Both the position numbers and the translations under genes were made by a program. 26,496 bases of DNA from an uncultured Prevotella sp. Lineage in GTDB: Bacteria > Bacteroidota > Bacteroidia > Bacteroidales > Bacteroidaceae. The number at the start of each line of letters is the position of its first letter. Position 1 is the first letter of the stretch. The DNA is taken from assembly GCA_900546345.1 (NCBI GenBank), contig URCI01000040.1:1-26496 (forward strand), written 5' to 3'. This document shows, piece by piece, positions 8,495 to 16,015 of this stretch. The notes under the pieces are model-generated. The model was not told where the DNA came from. It saw nothing but the letters and a program-made list of their open reading frames with translations, and searched no databases.

Positions 8495-10717
8495 ATGAGC
8501 AAATTTCTTCTTTCCTTTTTCCTGCTAACGCTGCCGTTTCTTGCTTTTGCGCAGCAGCCCCTATATCTCGATGACAGCCAGCCCATCGAGCGCCGCATCG
8601 ACGACGCCATGAGCCGGATGACTTTACAGGAAAAGATCCATATCATCCACGCCCAAAGCAAGTTCTCCTCGGGCGGTATTCCTCGTCTTGGTTTCCCCGA
8701 CTTCTGGACCGATGATGGCCCGCACGGGGTGCGCCCTGACGTGCTGTGGGATGAATGGGAACAGGCCGGACAGACCAACGACTCCTGCGTGGCCTTTCCC
8801 GCACTGACCTGTCTCGCCGCTACCTGGAATCCCTCTCTGGCCTGGCATTATGGTCGCAGTCTTGGGGAGGAGGCCCTCTACCGTGGCAAGGACATGATCC
8901 TTGGACCCGGCGTGAACATCTTGCGCACACCCCTCGGAGGCCGTAATTTCGAGTATCTGGGCGAGGATCCGTATCTTGCCTCCACGATGGTAGTGCCCTA
9001 TATTCAGGGATTGCAGAGCAACGGCGTAGCCGCCTGTGTCAAGCACTTCGCCCTGAACAATGATGAGGAGTATCGCCATCAGGTCAATGTCAAGGTCAGC
9101 GACCGTGCCCTCCATGAAATCTACCTTCCTGCTTTTCACGCAGCTGTCACCAAGGGCGGGGCTTGGGGATTGATGGGTGCCTATAATCTCTATCGCGATC
9201 AGCACAACTGCCATAACGCATACCTGCTCAAGGACTTACTGAAAGGTCAGTGGGGCTTCGACGGCGTCGTGGTCTCTGACTGGGGCGGTTGCCATGATAC
9301 TGACCAGGCTGTCAACAATGGACTCGACATGGAGTTCGGCACTTGGACCGACGGTTTGCATAAGGGCGCCAGCAATGCCTACGACAATTACTATCTGGCC
9401 AATGCCTATCTCGATGGCCTCCGCTCGGGCAAGTACAGCATGGCGACACTCGATGACAAGGTGCGCCGTGTGCTTCGTTTGTTCTTCCGTACGACGATGG
9501 CGCGCCGCGGTCATGGCTCGATGTGTTCTGAAGCACATTATCAGACGGCCCGCAGCGTGGCCGACGAGGGCATCGTGCTCTTGCAGAACAAGGGAGGCGT
9601 GCTGCCTTTGGATCTTAGACGTCGGCCCACAGTGCTTGTTGTCGGTGAGAATGCGATCAAGATGATGACTGTCGGTGGCGGTTCGTCCTCGCTGAAGGCA
9701 CAAAAGGAAATCTCTCCGCTCGCAGGCCTGCAAGCACGTCTCAAGGATGTGGCCACCGTGGCGTATGAGCGTGGCTATGTCGGAGACACCACCGGAGCCT
9801 ATAATGGTGTGACCACCGGACAGGATCTCCGTGACAGCCGCTCGCAACAGCAGCTCATCGCCGACGCTGTCGCCAAGGCACGCAAGGCCGATTATGTGAT
9901 CATCTTCGGCGGTCTCAACAAGAGCGACTACCAAGACTGTGAGGGCCATGATCGCAAGGACTATCGCTTGCCCTATCAGCAGGACGATCTTGTGGATGCT
10001 TTGGCGAAGGTCAACCGTCGTGTGATCTTTGTCAACATCTCGGGCAATCCTGTCGCCATGCCATGGCGCGACCAGGTAGCTGCCATTGTACAAGGCTGGT
10101 TCATCGGCAGTGAGAGTGGCGAGGCTCTGGCCGACGTGCTCACCGGCGACGTCTGTCCGTCGGGCAAGTTGCCGTTTACCTGGCCGGTCAAGCTGGAGGA
10201 TGTGGGTGCCCATGCCCTCAAAACCTACCCAGGCACGTGGCGCACTGACCATAAGATCATCGACGAAGAATATAAGGAAGGCATCTATGTAGGCTATCGC
10301 TGGGCCGAGGCGAAGCAGATCCGTCCATTGTTTGCCTTTGGTCATGGACTGAGCTACACCACGTTCAAACTTTCCAACTTGCGCCTGTCCGCATCGACGC
10401 TCACGTCCGATGACTCGCTGACGGTCACGGTCAATGTCTGTAACACCGGCCGTCGTGCGGGAGCTGAGACCGTACAGCTCTACATCCATGACAATGCAAG
10501 CAGTGTAGACCGGCCGGCCAAGGAGTTGAAAGGCTTCGTCAAGGTGTTCTTGCAGCCCGGCGAGCGCAAGGATGTGAACATCATCATCGGCCGCGATGCC
10601 CTGAGCTTCTACGATGAGAAGCAAGGAGGCTGGAAGGCGGAGCCCGGTACGTTCACTGCGCTCATTGGCAACGCTTCTGACAATATTGTTTTGAAAAAGA
10701 CGTTTGTATTGAAGTGA
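8495..10717 (+). CDS. GH3 beta-glucosidase (first of two)
   Basis: A 740-residue periplasmic GH3 enzyme expected to release terminal beta-linked glucose from imported oligosaccharides. The ATG at 8495 starts a signal peptide (MSKFLLSFFLLTLPFLAFAQ). The N-terminal barrel has 'DGPHGVR' (75-80), 'LGEDPYLAS', 'CVKHFALNNDE' (substrate-binding KH) and 'VVSDWGG', whose D262 is the predicted nucleophile. The alpha/beta sandwich follows ('VLVVGENAIKMMTVGGGSS'), then a C-terminal fibronectin-III-like domain ('GAETVQLYIHDNASSVDRPAKELKGF'). Domain order and size are standard. The DGPHGVR form differs from the BglX-like paralogue downstream, so the two probably differ in linkage or chain-length preference. 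It lies 287 nt after GH16, across a repeat-filled gap with no recognisable promoter. Confidence 0.93.
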   Translation: MSKFLLSFFLLTLPFLAFAQQPLYLDDSQPIERRIDDAMSRMTLQEKIHIIHAQSKFSSGGIPRLGFPDFWTDDGPHGVRPDVLWDEWEQAGQTNDSCVAFPALTCLAATWNPSLAWHYGRSLGEEALYRGKDMILGPGVNILRTPLGGRNFEYLGEDPYLASTMVVPYIQGLQSNGVAACVKHFALNNDEEYRHQVNVKVSDRALHEIYLPAFHAAVTKGGAWGLMGAYNLYRDQHNCHNAYLLKDLLKGQWGFDGVVVSDWGGCHDTDQAVNNGLDMEFGTWTDGLHKGASNAYDNYYLANAYLDGLRSGKYSMATLDDKVRRVLRLFFRTTMARRGHGSMCSEAHYQTARSVADEGIVLLQNKGGVLPLDLRRRPTVLVVGENAIKMMTVGGGSSSLKAQKEISPLAGLQARLKDVATVAYERGYVGDTTGAYNGVTTGQDLRDSRSQQQLIADAVAKARKADYVIIFGGLNKSDYQDCEGHDRKDYRLPYQQDDLVDALAKVNRRVIFVNISGNPVAMPWRDQVAAIVQGWFIGSESGEALADVLTGDVCPSGKLPFTWPVKLEDVGAHALKTYPGTWRTDHKIIDEEYKEGIYVGYRWAEAKQIRPLFAFGHGLSYTTFKLSNLRLSASTLTSDDSLTVTVNVCNTGRRAGAETVQLYIHDNASSVDRPAKELKGFVKVFLQPGERKDVNIIIGRDALSFYDEKQGGWKAEPGTFTALIGNASDNIVLKKTFVLK

Positions 10718-10773
10718 TGAGGTTAGCCCTTCGCTGGGATGATATTTTATTTTAGAACTATATATATATAATA

Positions 10774-13032
10774 ATGAGAAAAAGCTTCGTAGCATTCGCT
10801 CTGTGTCTTGTGGCGTTGGTCGGCCGTGCCGACAATGCCATGGACACCTATGTTTCCCAGCTCATGAGCCGCATGACGCTGGAAGAGAAAATCGGACAGC
10901 TCAACCTCCTGCCGGGTGGAGACATCGTCACAGGCAAGGAGATGGACAGTCCTTTGGCTCAGTTGACACGCGAGGGCAGGCTCGGTGCCGTGCTGAGTCT
11001 GCGTGATCCGGTGAAGATCAAAGCCTTGCAGCAGATCGCGGTGAAGAAAAGCCGCTTGGGCATTCCCTTGCTTTTTGGCTATGACGTGATCCATGGTTTC
11101 AAGACGGTGTTGCCCATTCCTTTGGCACAGGCGTGCAGTTGGGATACGACAGCTATTCGCCTTGGTGCCGAGATGTCAGCTCGTGAGGCTACCTCGCAGG
11201 GCATCGACTGGGTCTATAGTCCGATGGTCGACATCGCTCTCGACCCACGTTGGGGACGCATTGCCGAGGGCTCCGGTGAGGACCCGTTCCTGGGCAGTTG
11301 CATCGCCAAGGTCATGGTGGAAGGACTGCAAGGCCATTACGGACCGGAGAACGCCATGGCCTGTCTGAAGCACTACGCCCTTTATGGCGCTGTAGAGGCC
11401 GGTAGAGACTACAACACGGTGGACATGAGCCACGTGCGTATGTACAACCAGTATTTCCCGCCCTACGAGGCAGCAGTGCGTGCAGGTGTCGGTTCGGTGA
11501 TGTCGTCTTTCAATCTTGTCGACGGCGTTCCCGCCACAGCCAATCCCTGGCTCATCAACGACGTGTTACGCCGGCAGTGGGGTTTCGATGGCTTCCTGGT
11601 GACCGACTACGGTTCGATCGGTGAGATGGTCGTTCACGGCATGGGCGATCTCGCCACCTGCTCGGCTGAGGCTCTCAAGGCAGGCACCGACATGGACATG
11701 TGCGCCAATGGCTACAGCGCTCACCTCAAGCAACTCGTGGAGCAGGGCAAGGTAAGCGAGGCCGAGGTCGACCAGGCCTGTCGTCGTGTGTTGGAAGCGA
11801 AATACAAGTTAGGTCTCTTCAAGGATCCTTACCGCTTTCTCAATGCCAAGCGTGCCAAGACCGCGCTTTACACGTCTGAGCACCGTGCCCTTGCCCGTGA
11901 GCTGGCAGCCAAGACCTTTGTGCTGTTGAAGAATGATGGCAACACACTGCCGCTGAAACGTCAGGGAACCATCGCCCTCATCGGTCCACTCGCCAATGAT
12001 CGTTCCAACATGGTCGGCAGTTGGTCGACCGCCGACAAGCCGGAGCTCTACAGCACGCTCAAGGAAGCCATGGAGCGTGCCGTTGACGGCAAGGCCCGTG
12101 TGGTCTATGCCCAGGGCTGCAACATCTACGATGACTCGGCGACACAGGCCGACTGCTCCTTTGGCCGTCCCATCCCACGGGTAGACAGCAGGCTGGCTGA
12201 GCAGGAAGCCTTGGCGGCTGCCCGTCAGGCCGACGTCATCGTCTGTGCCATGGGCGAGATGACCGAGATGAGTGGTGAGAGTTCCTCACGTGCCGATCTC
12301 AGTCTGCCGGAAGCCCAGATGCGGTTGCTGCGTCAGCTCTGCGCCATGGGCAAGCCCGTCGTGCTGCTCAACTTCTCCGGTCGTCCTACCATTCTCAAGT
12401 GGGAAAGCGAGCACTGTCAGTCGATCCTCAACGTGTGGTTTGGCGGTTCCGAGGCCGCCGATGCCATCTGTGATGTGCTTTTTGGTGATAAGGTCCCCAC
12501 GGGCCGACTGGTCACCACTTTGCCGCAGTGCATGGGACAGATACCTATTTATTACAACCATCTCAACACCGGACGTCCCGTGGCTGAGGGTGCGAAGAAA
12601 TACTATAAGTATCAGAGCAACTACATCGACGTTCGCAACGACCCTCTCTACCCGTTTGGCTATGGGCTGAGCTATACAATCTTTGCGTACAGCCAACCTC
12701 AGTTGAGTGCTGACCACATCGCGCGCGATGGCAGTGTCACTGCTTCCGTGACGGTGACCAATACTGGCCAGCGCGACGGCGACGAGGTGGTGCAACTCTA
12801 TGTCCATCATCCTGCCGCACAGATTGCGCGTCCGGTGAAAGAACTCAAAGGCTTCCGCCGCGTGCATCTCAAGGCCGGAGAGAGCCGGCGCATCGATTTC
12901 TTGATCACACCCGACATGCTGAAGTATAAGGACGGCAACGGACGCGATATCCTCGACGCGGGCGACTACGACATCATGGTGGGACCCAACAGCAGCGACA
13001 ATGTGTTGAAGAAGTCGACGCTCAAGCTGTAA
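10774..13032 (+). CDS. GH3 beta-glucosidase, BglX-like (second of two)
   Basis: A 752-residue GH3 enzyme with an N-terminal Sec signal (cleavage probably after VGRA, near residue 19). Family features are 'MTLEEKIGQLNLL' (35-47), 'YDVIHGFKTVLPIPLAQA' (103-120), 'DPRWGRIAEGSGEDP', 'CLKHYALYG' and 'FLVTDYGS', with D278 as predicted nucleophile. The C-terminal sandwich carries 'MSGESSSRADLSLPEAQ', the segment that holds the acid/base Glu in BglX-type enzymes, followed by 'GYGLSYTIFAYS' and a fibronectin-III-like domain ending in 'KKSTLKL'. It starts 56 nt after the first GH3 gene, in the same direction, so the two are probably co-transcribed. Likely role: exo-hydrolysis of beta-glucan oligosaccharides in the periplasm. 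Transcription should end at the hairpin at 13259-13293. Confidence 0.94.
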   Translation: MRKSFVAFALCLVALVGRADNAMDTYVSQLMSRMTLEEKIGQLNLLPGGDIVTGKEMDSPLAQLTREGRLGAVLSLRDPVKIKALQQIAVKKSRLGIPLLFGYDVIHGFKTVLPIPLAQACSWDTTAIRLGAEMSAREATSQGIDWVYSPMVDIALDPRWGRIAEGSGEDPFLGSCIAKVMVEGLQGHYGPENAMACLKHYALYGAVEAGRDYNTVDMSHVRMYNQYFPPYEAAVRAGVGSVMSSFNLVDGVPATANPWLINDVLRRQWGFDGFLVTDYGSIGEMVVHGMGDLATCSAEALKAGTDMDMCANGYSAHLKQLVEQGKVSEAEVDQACRRVLEAKYKLGLFKDPYRFLNAKRAKTALYTSEHRALARELAAKTFVLLKNDGNTLPLKRQGTIALIGPLANDRSNMVGSWSTADKPELYSTLKEAMERAVDGKARVVYAQGCNIYDDSATQADCSFGRPIPRVDSRLAEQEALAAARQADVIVCAMGEMTEMSGESSSRADLSLPEAQMRLLRQLCAMGKPVVLLNFSGRPTILKWESEHCQSILNVWFGGSEAADAICDVLFGDKVPTGRLVTTLPQCMGQIPIYYNHLNTGRPVAEGAKKYYKYQSNYIDVRNDPLYPFGYGLSYTIFAYSQPQLSADHIARDGSVTASVTVTNTGQRDGDEVVQLYVHHPAAQIARPVKELKGFRRVHLKAGESRRIDFLITPDMLKYKDGNGRDILDAGDYDIMVGPNSSDNVLKKSTLKL

Positions 13033-13146
13033 CAATAATTATTATTTGACAAAAGTGTGTTGGAATTATTGTGCGTTCTAGAAAAAAAACAAGGTTAGGA
13101 ATAGACAAAAACAAGCCTTGGAAGGGGAAAAAGTACCGGTGGCGTG

Positions 13147-13264
13147 GTCATCTCGGTTGTTTCTTCGTGTCATCTCACTGAGATGACTTGATGAAACAAC
13201 TGAAATGACTTGATGAAACAACTGAGATGACAGCATAAAACCACTGAGATGATCACGAAAAAAG
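13147..13264. repeat. 22-nt tandem repeat with embedded inverted repeats
   Basis: Four head-to-tail units of 22 nt begin ACTGA(G/A)ATGA: 13177-13198, 13199-13220, 13221-13242 and a degenerate 13243-13264. The first two differ by one base. The palindrome GTCATCTCACTGAGATGAC lies at 13169-13187, and 13147-13163 is the reverse complement of 13215-13231 with one mismatch. The block can therefore fold into alternative hairpins. It touches the terminator. There are no spacers, so this is not CRISPR. Confidence 0.85.
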
Positions 13265-13293
13265 GTGCTTTGACAATGTCAAAGCACCTTTTT
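13259..13293. terminator. Strong bidirectional intrinsic terminator
   Basis: GGTGCTTTGAC (13264-13274), loop AAT, GTCAAAGCACC (13278-13288), flanked by AAAAA and TTTTT that extend the stem to 16 bp. It has a U-tract in both directions, so it can end both the plus-strand glucan operon and the minus-strand polysaccharide operon, which converge here. The remaining 13294-13443 contains only a weak GACGA-GAA-TCGTC hairpin (13395-13407) and no gene I can support. Confidence 0.9.
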
Positions 13294-13443
13294 GTTGGTA
13301 CGCAAACTAAGCGTTTTGTGTATCTTGTTGTGCGTCAGTGGCTTAAGAAAGATCGCGCGAAAATCGAGAAATCGCGGGCGACTGGACGTTTGTTGACGAG
13401 AATCGTCTTCTCAGGACCTTTTTTTTGTCAGTTTTCCCAACAC

Positions 13444-14676
13444 TTATTCCGATGGCTTTTCACACAGATGCATGATCGGCTTGTACTCGATGTTGAGGAA
13501 AGCGTCGCGGGAGAAGATGTCGTGGGCCGTGGTGACGGCGACCACATCATATTTTTTGTTGCGTGGCAAGCTGTGCACGACCGTGATGCCATAGTTCTCC
13601 TTGGCTTTTTCCACGTCGATGAGCGGATCGCAGATCGTGATGTCGCTGACAGTCTTCTTCAGTTCGTTATAGACATCAGCCACGCGTGTGTTGCGGATGT
13701 CGTCGCAGTTAGGTTTGAACGCGAATCCGAGGAGCAGGACACTGGAGCCGCCTTTCTCTTTGAGTCGGTCTTCGATGCGGTGAGCATAGGCGATGGCCAT
13801 GTTGTTGTTGACTTCGCGGGCTGTCTTGAGCAGTTTGGCGTCGACGCCGACCGTTTCAGCTTTGTCGATGAGATAATAGGGATCGACGGGGATGCAGTGT
13901 CCGCCGACGAGTCCCGGATGCAACGGGATGAAGTTCCACTTCGTGCTGGCGGCAGCGATGACATCTTCTGTGTTGATGCCCAGTGCCGTGAAGATCGTGT
14001 GCATCTCGTTGGCGAAGGCGATGAGCACGTCGCGCTGGCAGTTCTCCATGACCTTACTGGCCTCTGCCACGCGGATGCAGGGTGCCTTGTAGGTGCCGTT
14101 GAGCAGGATCGATCCGTAGAGTTTCTCCAGTGCGGTTGCCGTAGCGGGTGTGGATCCGGAGACAATCTTCTTGATGCGCTCCACGGGGTGCTGGCTGTCC
14201 CCAGGGTTGATTCGTTCCGGCGAATATCCGACGAAGAAGTCCGTGTTGAGTGTCATTCCGGATACTTTCTCCAGGATCGGCACGCAGAGCTCCTCCGTCA
14301 TACCCGGCCACACGGTCGACTCGATGACGACCGTGTCGCCCTTGCTGATGACCTGTCCCACCATCTCACAGGCTTTCATCAGCAGTGTGGGATCGGCGTG
14401 ATAGTCTTTCGATACCGGTGTCGGTACGGCGATAATGTAGTAGTTACAACCTTTTGTGTCGTTCAGTTCGTTAGTAATGTGGAAGTTTCCATGCTGTAAG
14501 GCATTGCGAAGCTTCGTCGCATCACACTGGTCACGGCTGACAAGTCCCTTTTTGAGGTTGCTACATTTTTTGCTGTCAACATCGAAACCTACGACATTGT
14601 AGCGTCTCGAGAAAGCCAAAGCTAAAGGCAGTCCAACATAGCCTAAGCCAATCAATGCGATATATGTTTTCTTCAT
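13444..14676 (-). CDS. UDP-sugar 6-dehydrogenase (TviB/WbpO-type)
   Basis: A 410-residue cytosolic NAD-dependent enzyme that oxidises C6 of a nucleotide sugar to make a UDP-uronic or hexosaminuronic acid precursor. It has the NAD-binding 'GLGYVGLP' (10-17), 'ESTVWPG' (119-125), 'GYSPERINPGD' (150-160), 'ASKVMENCQRD' (K208) and the catalytic Cys261 in 'LVGGHCIPVDPYY'. The SPERINPGD motif and the 'TKWNFIPLHPGLVGGHC' block are characteristic of the UDP-GlcNAc/GalNAc 6-dehydrogenase branch (TviB, WbpO) rather than of GDP-mannose dehydrogenase AlgD. The exact sugar is inferred. It is last in the operon, 9 nt after the GT2 synthase gene, which suggests that its product feeds that synthase. Confidence 0.92.
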   Translation of the reverse strand: MKKTYIALIGLGYVGLPLALAFSRRYNVVGFDVDSKKCSNLKKGLVSRDQCDATKLRNALQHGNFHITNELNDTKGCNYYIIAVPTPVSKDYHADPTLLMKACEMVGQVISKGDTVVIESTVWPGMTEELCVPILEKVSGMTLNTDFFVGYSPERINPGDSQHPVERIKKIVSGSTPATATALEKLYGSILLNGTYKAPCIRVAEASKVMENCQRDVLIAFANEMHTIFTALGINTEDVIAAASTKWNFIPLHPGLVGGHCIPVDPYYLIDKAETVGVDAKLLKTAREVNNNMAIAYAHRIEDRLKEKGGSSVLLLGFAFKPNCDDIRNTRVADVYNELKKTVSDITICDPLIDVEKAKENYGITVVHSLPRNKKYDVVAVTTAHDIFSRDAFLNIEYKPIMHLCEKPSE

Positions 14677-14685
14677 ATCTTTGAG

Positions 14686-16005
14686 TTAGATTTTTTCCAG
14701 TTGAGCGGACCGTGAGGTCTTATAGGGGTTCCAGTTATCTTTATATGACCGGAAGAAGAACAGCTCGCTGAGTTGTGCCGCGGTGCGGGCGAAGCGCAGG
14801 AACCAACCTGAGTAGGCGGGCATGAGCGGTATGTAGCGCAGATACCAATAGGTGTTCTCCGGGCGTTCGCTGATGAGGCGTACCAGTCCCCATCCGACAT
14901 AGTTCAGTGCCACGCGGAGGATGTATCCCAGGATAAAGATCTGCAGGAACGACGCATGGAAGGTGAAGATCAGGTTGATGATATAGAACCACCAGATGAA
15001 GTTCAGGATGCAGTCGTAGAAGATACTCTCCATGTTGCTGATGAAGTTCAGAAAGTTCCAGTTGCGGTTGGGCAGCAGGATGTCGATGTGCTTTCTCAAT
15101 CTGAACCTTACCAGAGAGCGGCTCCAGCGGATGCGCTGATGATAGAGCTTATACCATTTTGTGGGCACGTTGGTCAGGCAGACAGCATTGTGTGCGAAGG
15201 CGACGCGGTGTCCGGCCTTGCGCACCTTTTGCGTGATATCGCCGTCGAGGCCCGGTCCGATGTCCCAGTATCCGATCTCCTTGAGTGTTTCTGTGTCGAA
15301 GGCGCCGAAGGCTCCCGAGATGATGTGGTAGATGCCCAGCTGACTCGTCACGAGTCGTCCCACCTGTATGCGCTTGAGATACTCATATCCCTGCAGTGAG
15401 GAACAGATGTTCTCCTTGTAGTTGCGCACGAGCACGCACCCGCCGACAGCCTTCACCCGCTTGTCCATGTAGAAGGGGATGAGCACGTTCTCGATAGCCT
15501 CGCGGTCCAGCGAGGAGTCAGCGTCGAGGTGAATGATATATTTTCCTGTGGCGATGTTTGCACCGAAGTTGGCAGCAGATGCCTTACCGCCGCGCATGTC
15601 GCAACGCAGGTATTTCGTGATATATTTTGCCCGTTCCAGATCGTTACAGATAAACGGTGTGTCGTCGTCAGACCCATCGTCGACCACGATGATCTCGAAA
15701 TTGTTGTAGGTCTGCTCGCGCAGTGTGGTGACCAGCTTATAGATATTCTTTCCCTCGTTCTTGCCCGGCACGAGGATCGTCACCAGCGGGTGATCGTGGT
15801 GGAGGAGCCAGCGTGCCAGTGTGCGTCGGCGTCCGCGTCGTCCCCGCGTCAGGAAGCGGTAGAACAGCACACCATACTCCAGGATGTAGTAGCGCGGAAA
15901 CTCCACGAAGAAGAGAAACCAGTAGGTTCTAACCACGTTGTCTACATCGAGTCCACGAAGGAAGTCGACGAAGCGGCTGATATAATATAATATGGTGTCA
16001 AGCAT
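14686..16005 (-). CDS. Processive family 2 glycosyltransferase, exopolysaccharide synthase
   Basis: A 439-residue inner-membrane beta-glycosyltransferase of the Alg8/PgaC/HasA/BcsA class. I take the ATG at 16005 as start because the upstream in-frame codon at 16011 is TTG. Membrane segments flank the catalytic domain (about 24-55, and several between 310 and 410). Catalytic motifs are in order: 'VVDDGSDDD' (DD 109-110), 'HLDADSS' (DAD 161-163), 'GLDGDIT' (254-256, in the place of the usual ED pair) and QRIRW (290-294, the QxxRW of processive synthases). It should polymerise and export a chain through its own channel. It lies 10 nt after the TackOD1 gene and 9 nt before the dehydrogenase, all translated as one unit. 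The polymer cannot be named; a uronic or aminouronic acid residue is inferred from the dehydrogenase. Confidence 0.92.
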   Translation of the reverse strand: MLDTILYYISRFVDFLRGLDVDNVVRTYWFLFFVEFPRYYILEYGVLFYRFLTRGRRGRRRTLARWLLHHDHPLVTILVPGKNEGKNIYKLVTTLREQTYNNFEIIVVDDGSDDDTPFICNDLERAKYITKYLRCDMRGGKASAANFGANIATGKYIIHLDADSSLDREAIENVLIPFYMDKRVKAVGGCVLVRNYKENICSSLQGYEYLKRIQVGRLVTSQLGIYHIISGAFGAFDTETLKEIGYWDIGPGLDGDITQKVRKAGHRVAFAHNAVCLTNVPTKWYKLYHQRIRWSRSLVRFRLRKHIDILLPNRNWNFLNFISNMESIFYDCILNFIWWFYIINLIFTFHASFLQIFILGYILRVALNYVGWGLVRLISERPENTYWYLRYIPLMPAYSGWFLRFARTAAQLSELFFFRSYKDNWNPYKTSRSAQLEKI

Positions 16006-16015
16006 AGGCAATGTT

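Noticed and set aside
8260..8574. Open frame spanning the 48-bp repeats, with repeated VSNSGLAFF peptide
   Set aside because: It runs into the GH3 gene in another frame, has no promoter or credible start, and the periodicity comes from the DNA repeat.
9236..10795. Minus-strand 519-codon open frame
   Set aside because: Antisense to the first GH3 gene, with no domain features; long antisense frames are common here because of codon bias.
13177..13264. CRISPR-like array
   Set aside because: The 22-nt units are directly adjacent with no spacers, and no cas gene is present.
13249..14499. Plus-strand 416-codon open frame
   Set aside because: It lies opposite the dehydrogenase gene, whose catalytic and NAD-binding motifs are clear, and it starts inside the terminator. 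It is a shadow of that gene's codon bias.
14676..14683. TATCTTTG on the plus strand between GT2 and dehydrogenase genes
   Set aside because: It matches the -7 consensus but points antisense into the GT2 gene with no gene to serve; probably chance from the ATG/leader sequence.
13444..16005. Calling the dehydrogenase/GT2 pair algD/alg8 (alginate)
   Set aside because: The dehydrogenase has the SPERINPGD form of UDP-aminosugar enzymes, and no epimerase, acetyltransferase, AlgK, AlgE or lyase gene is present, so alginate is not supported.
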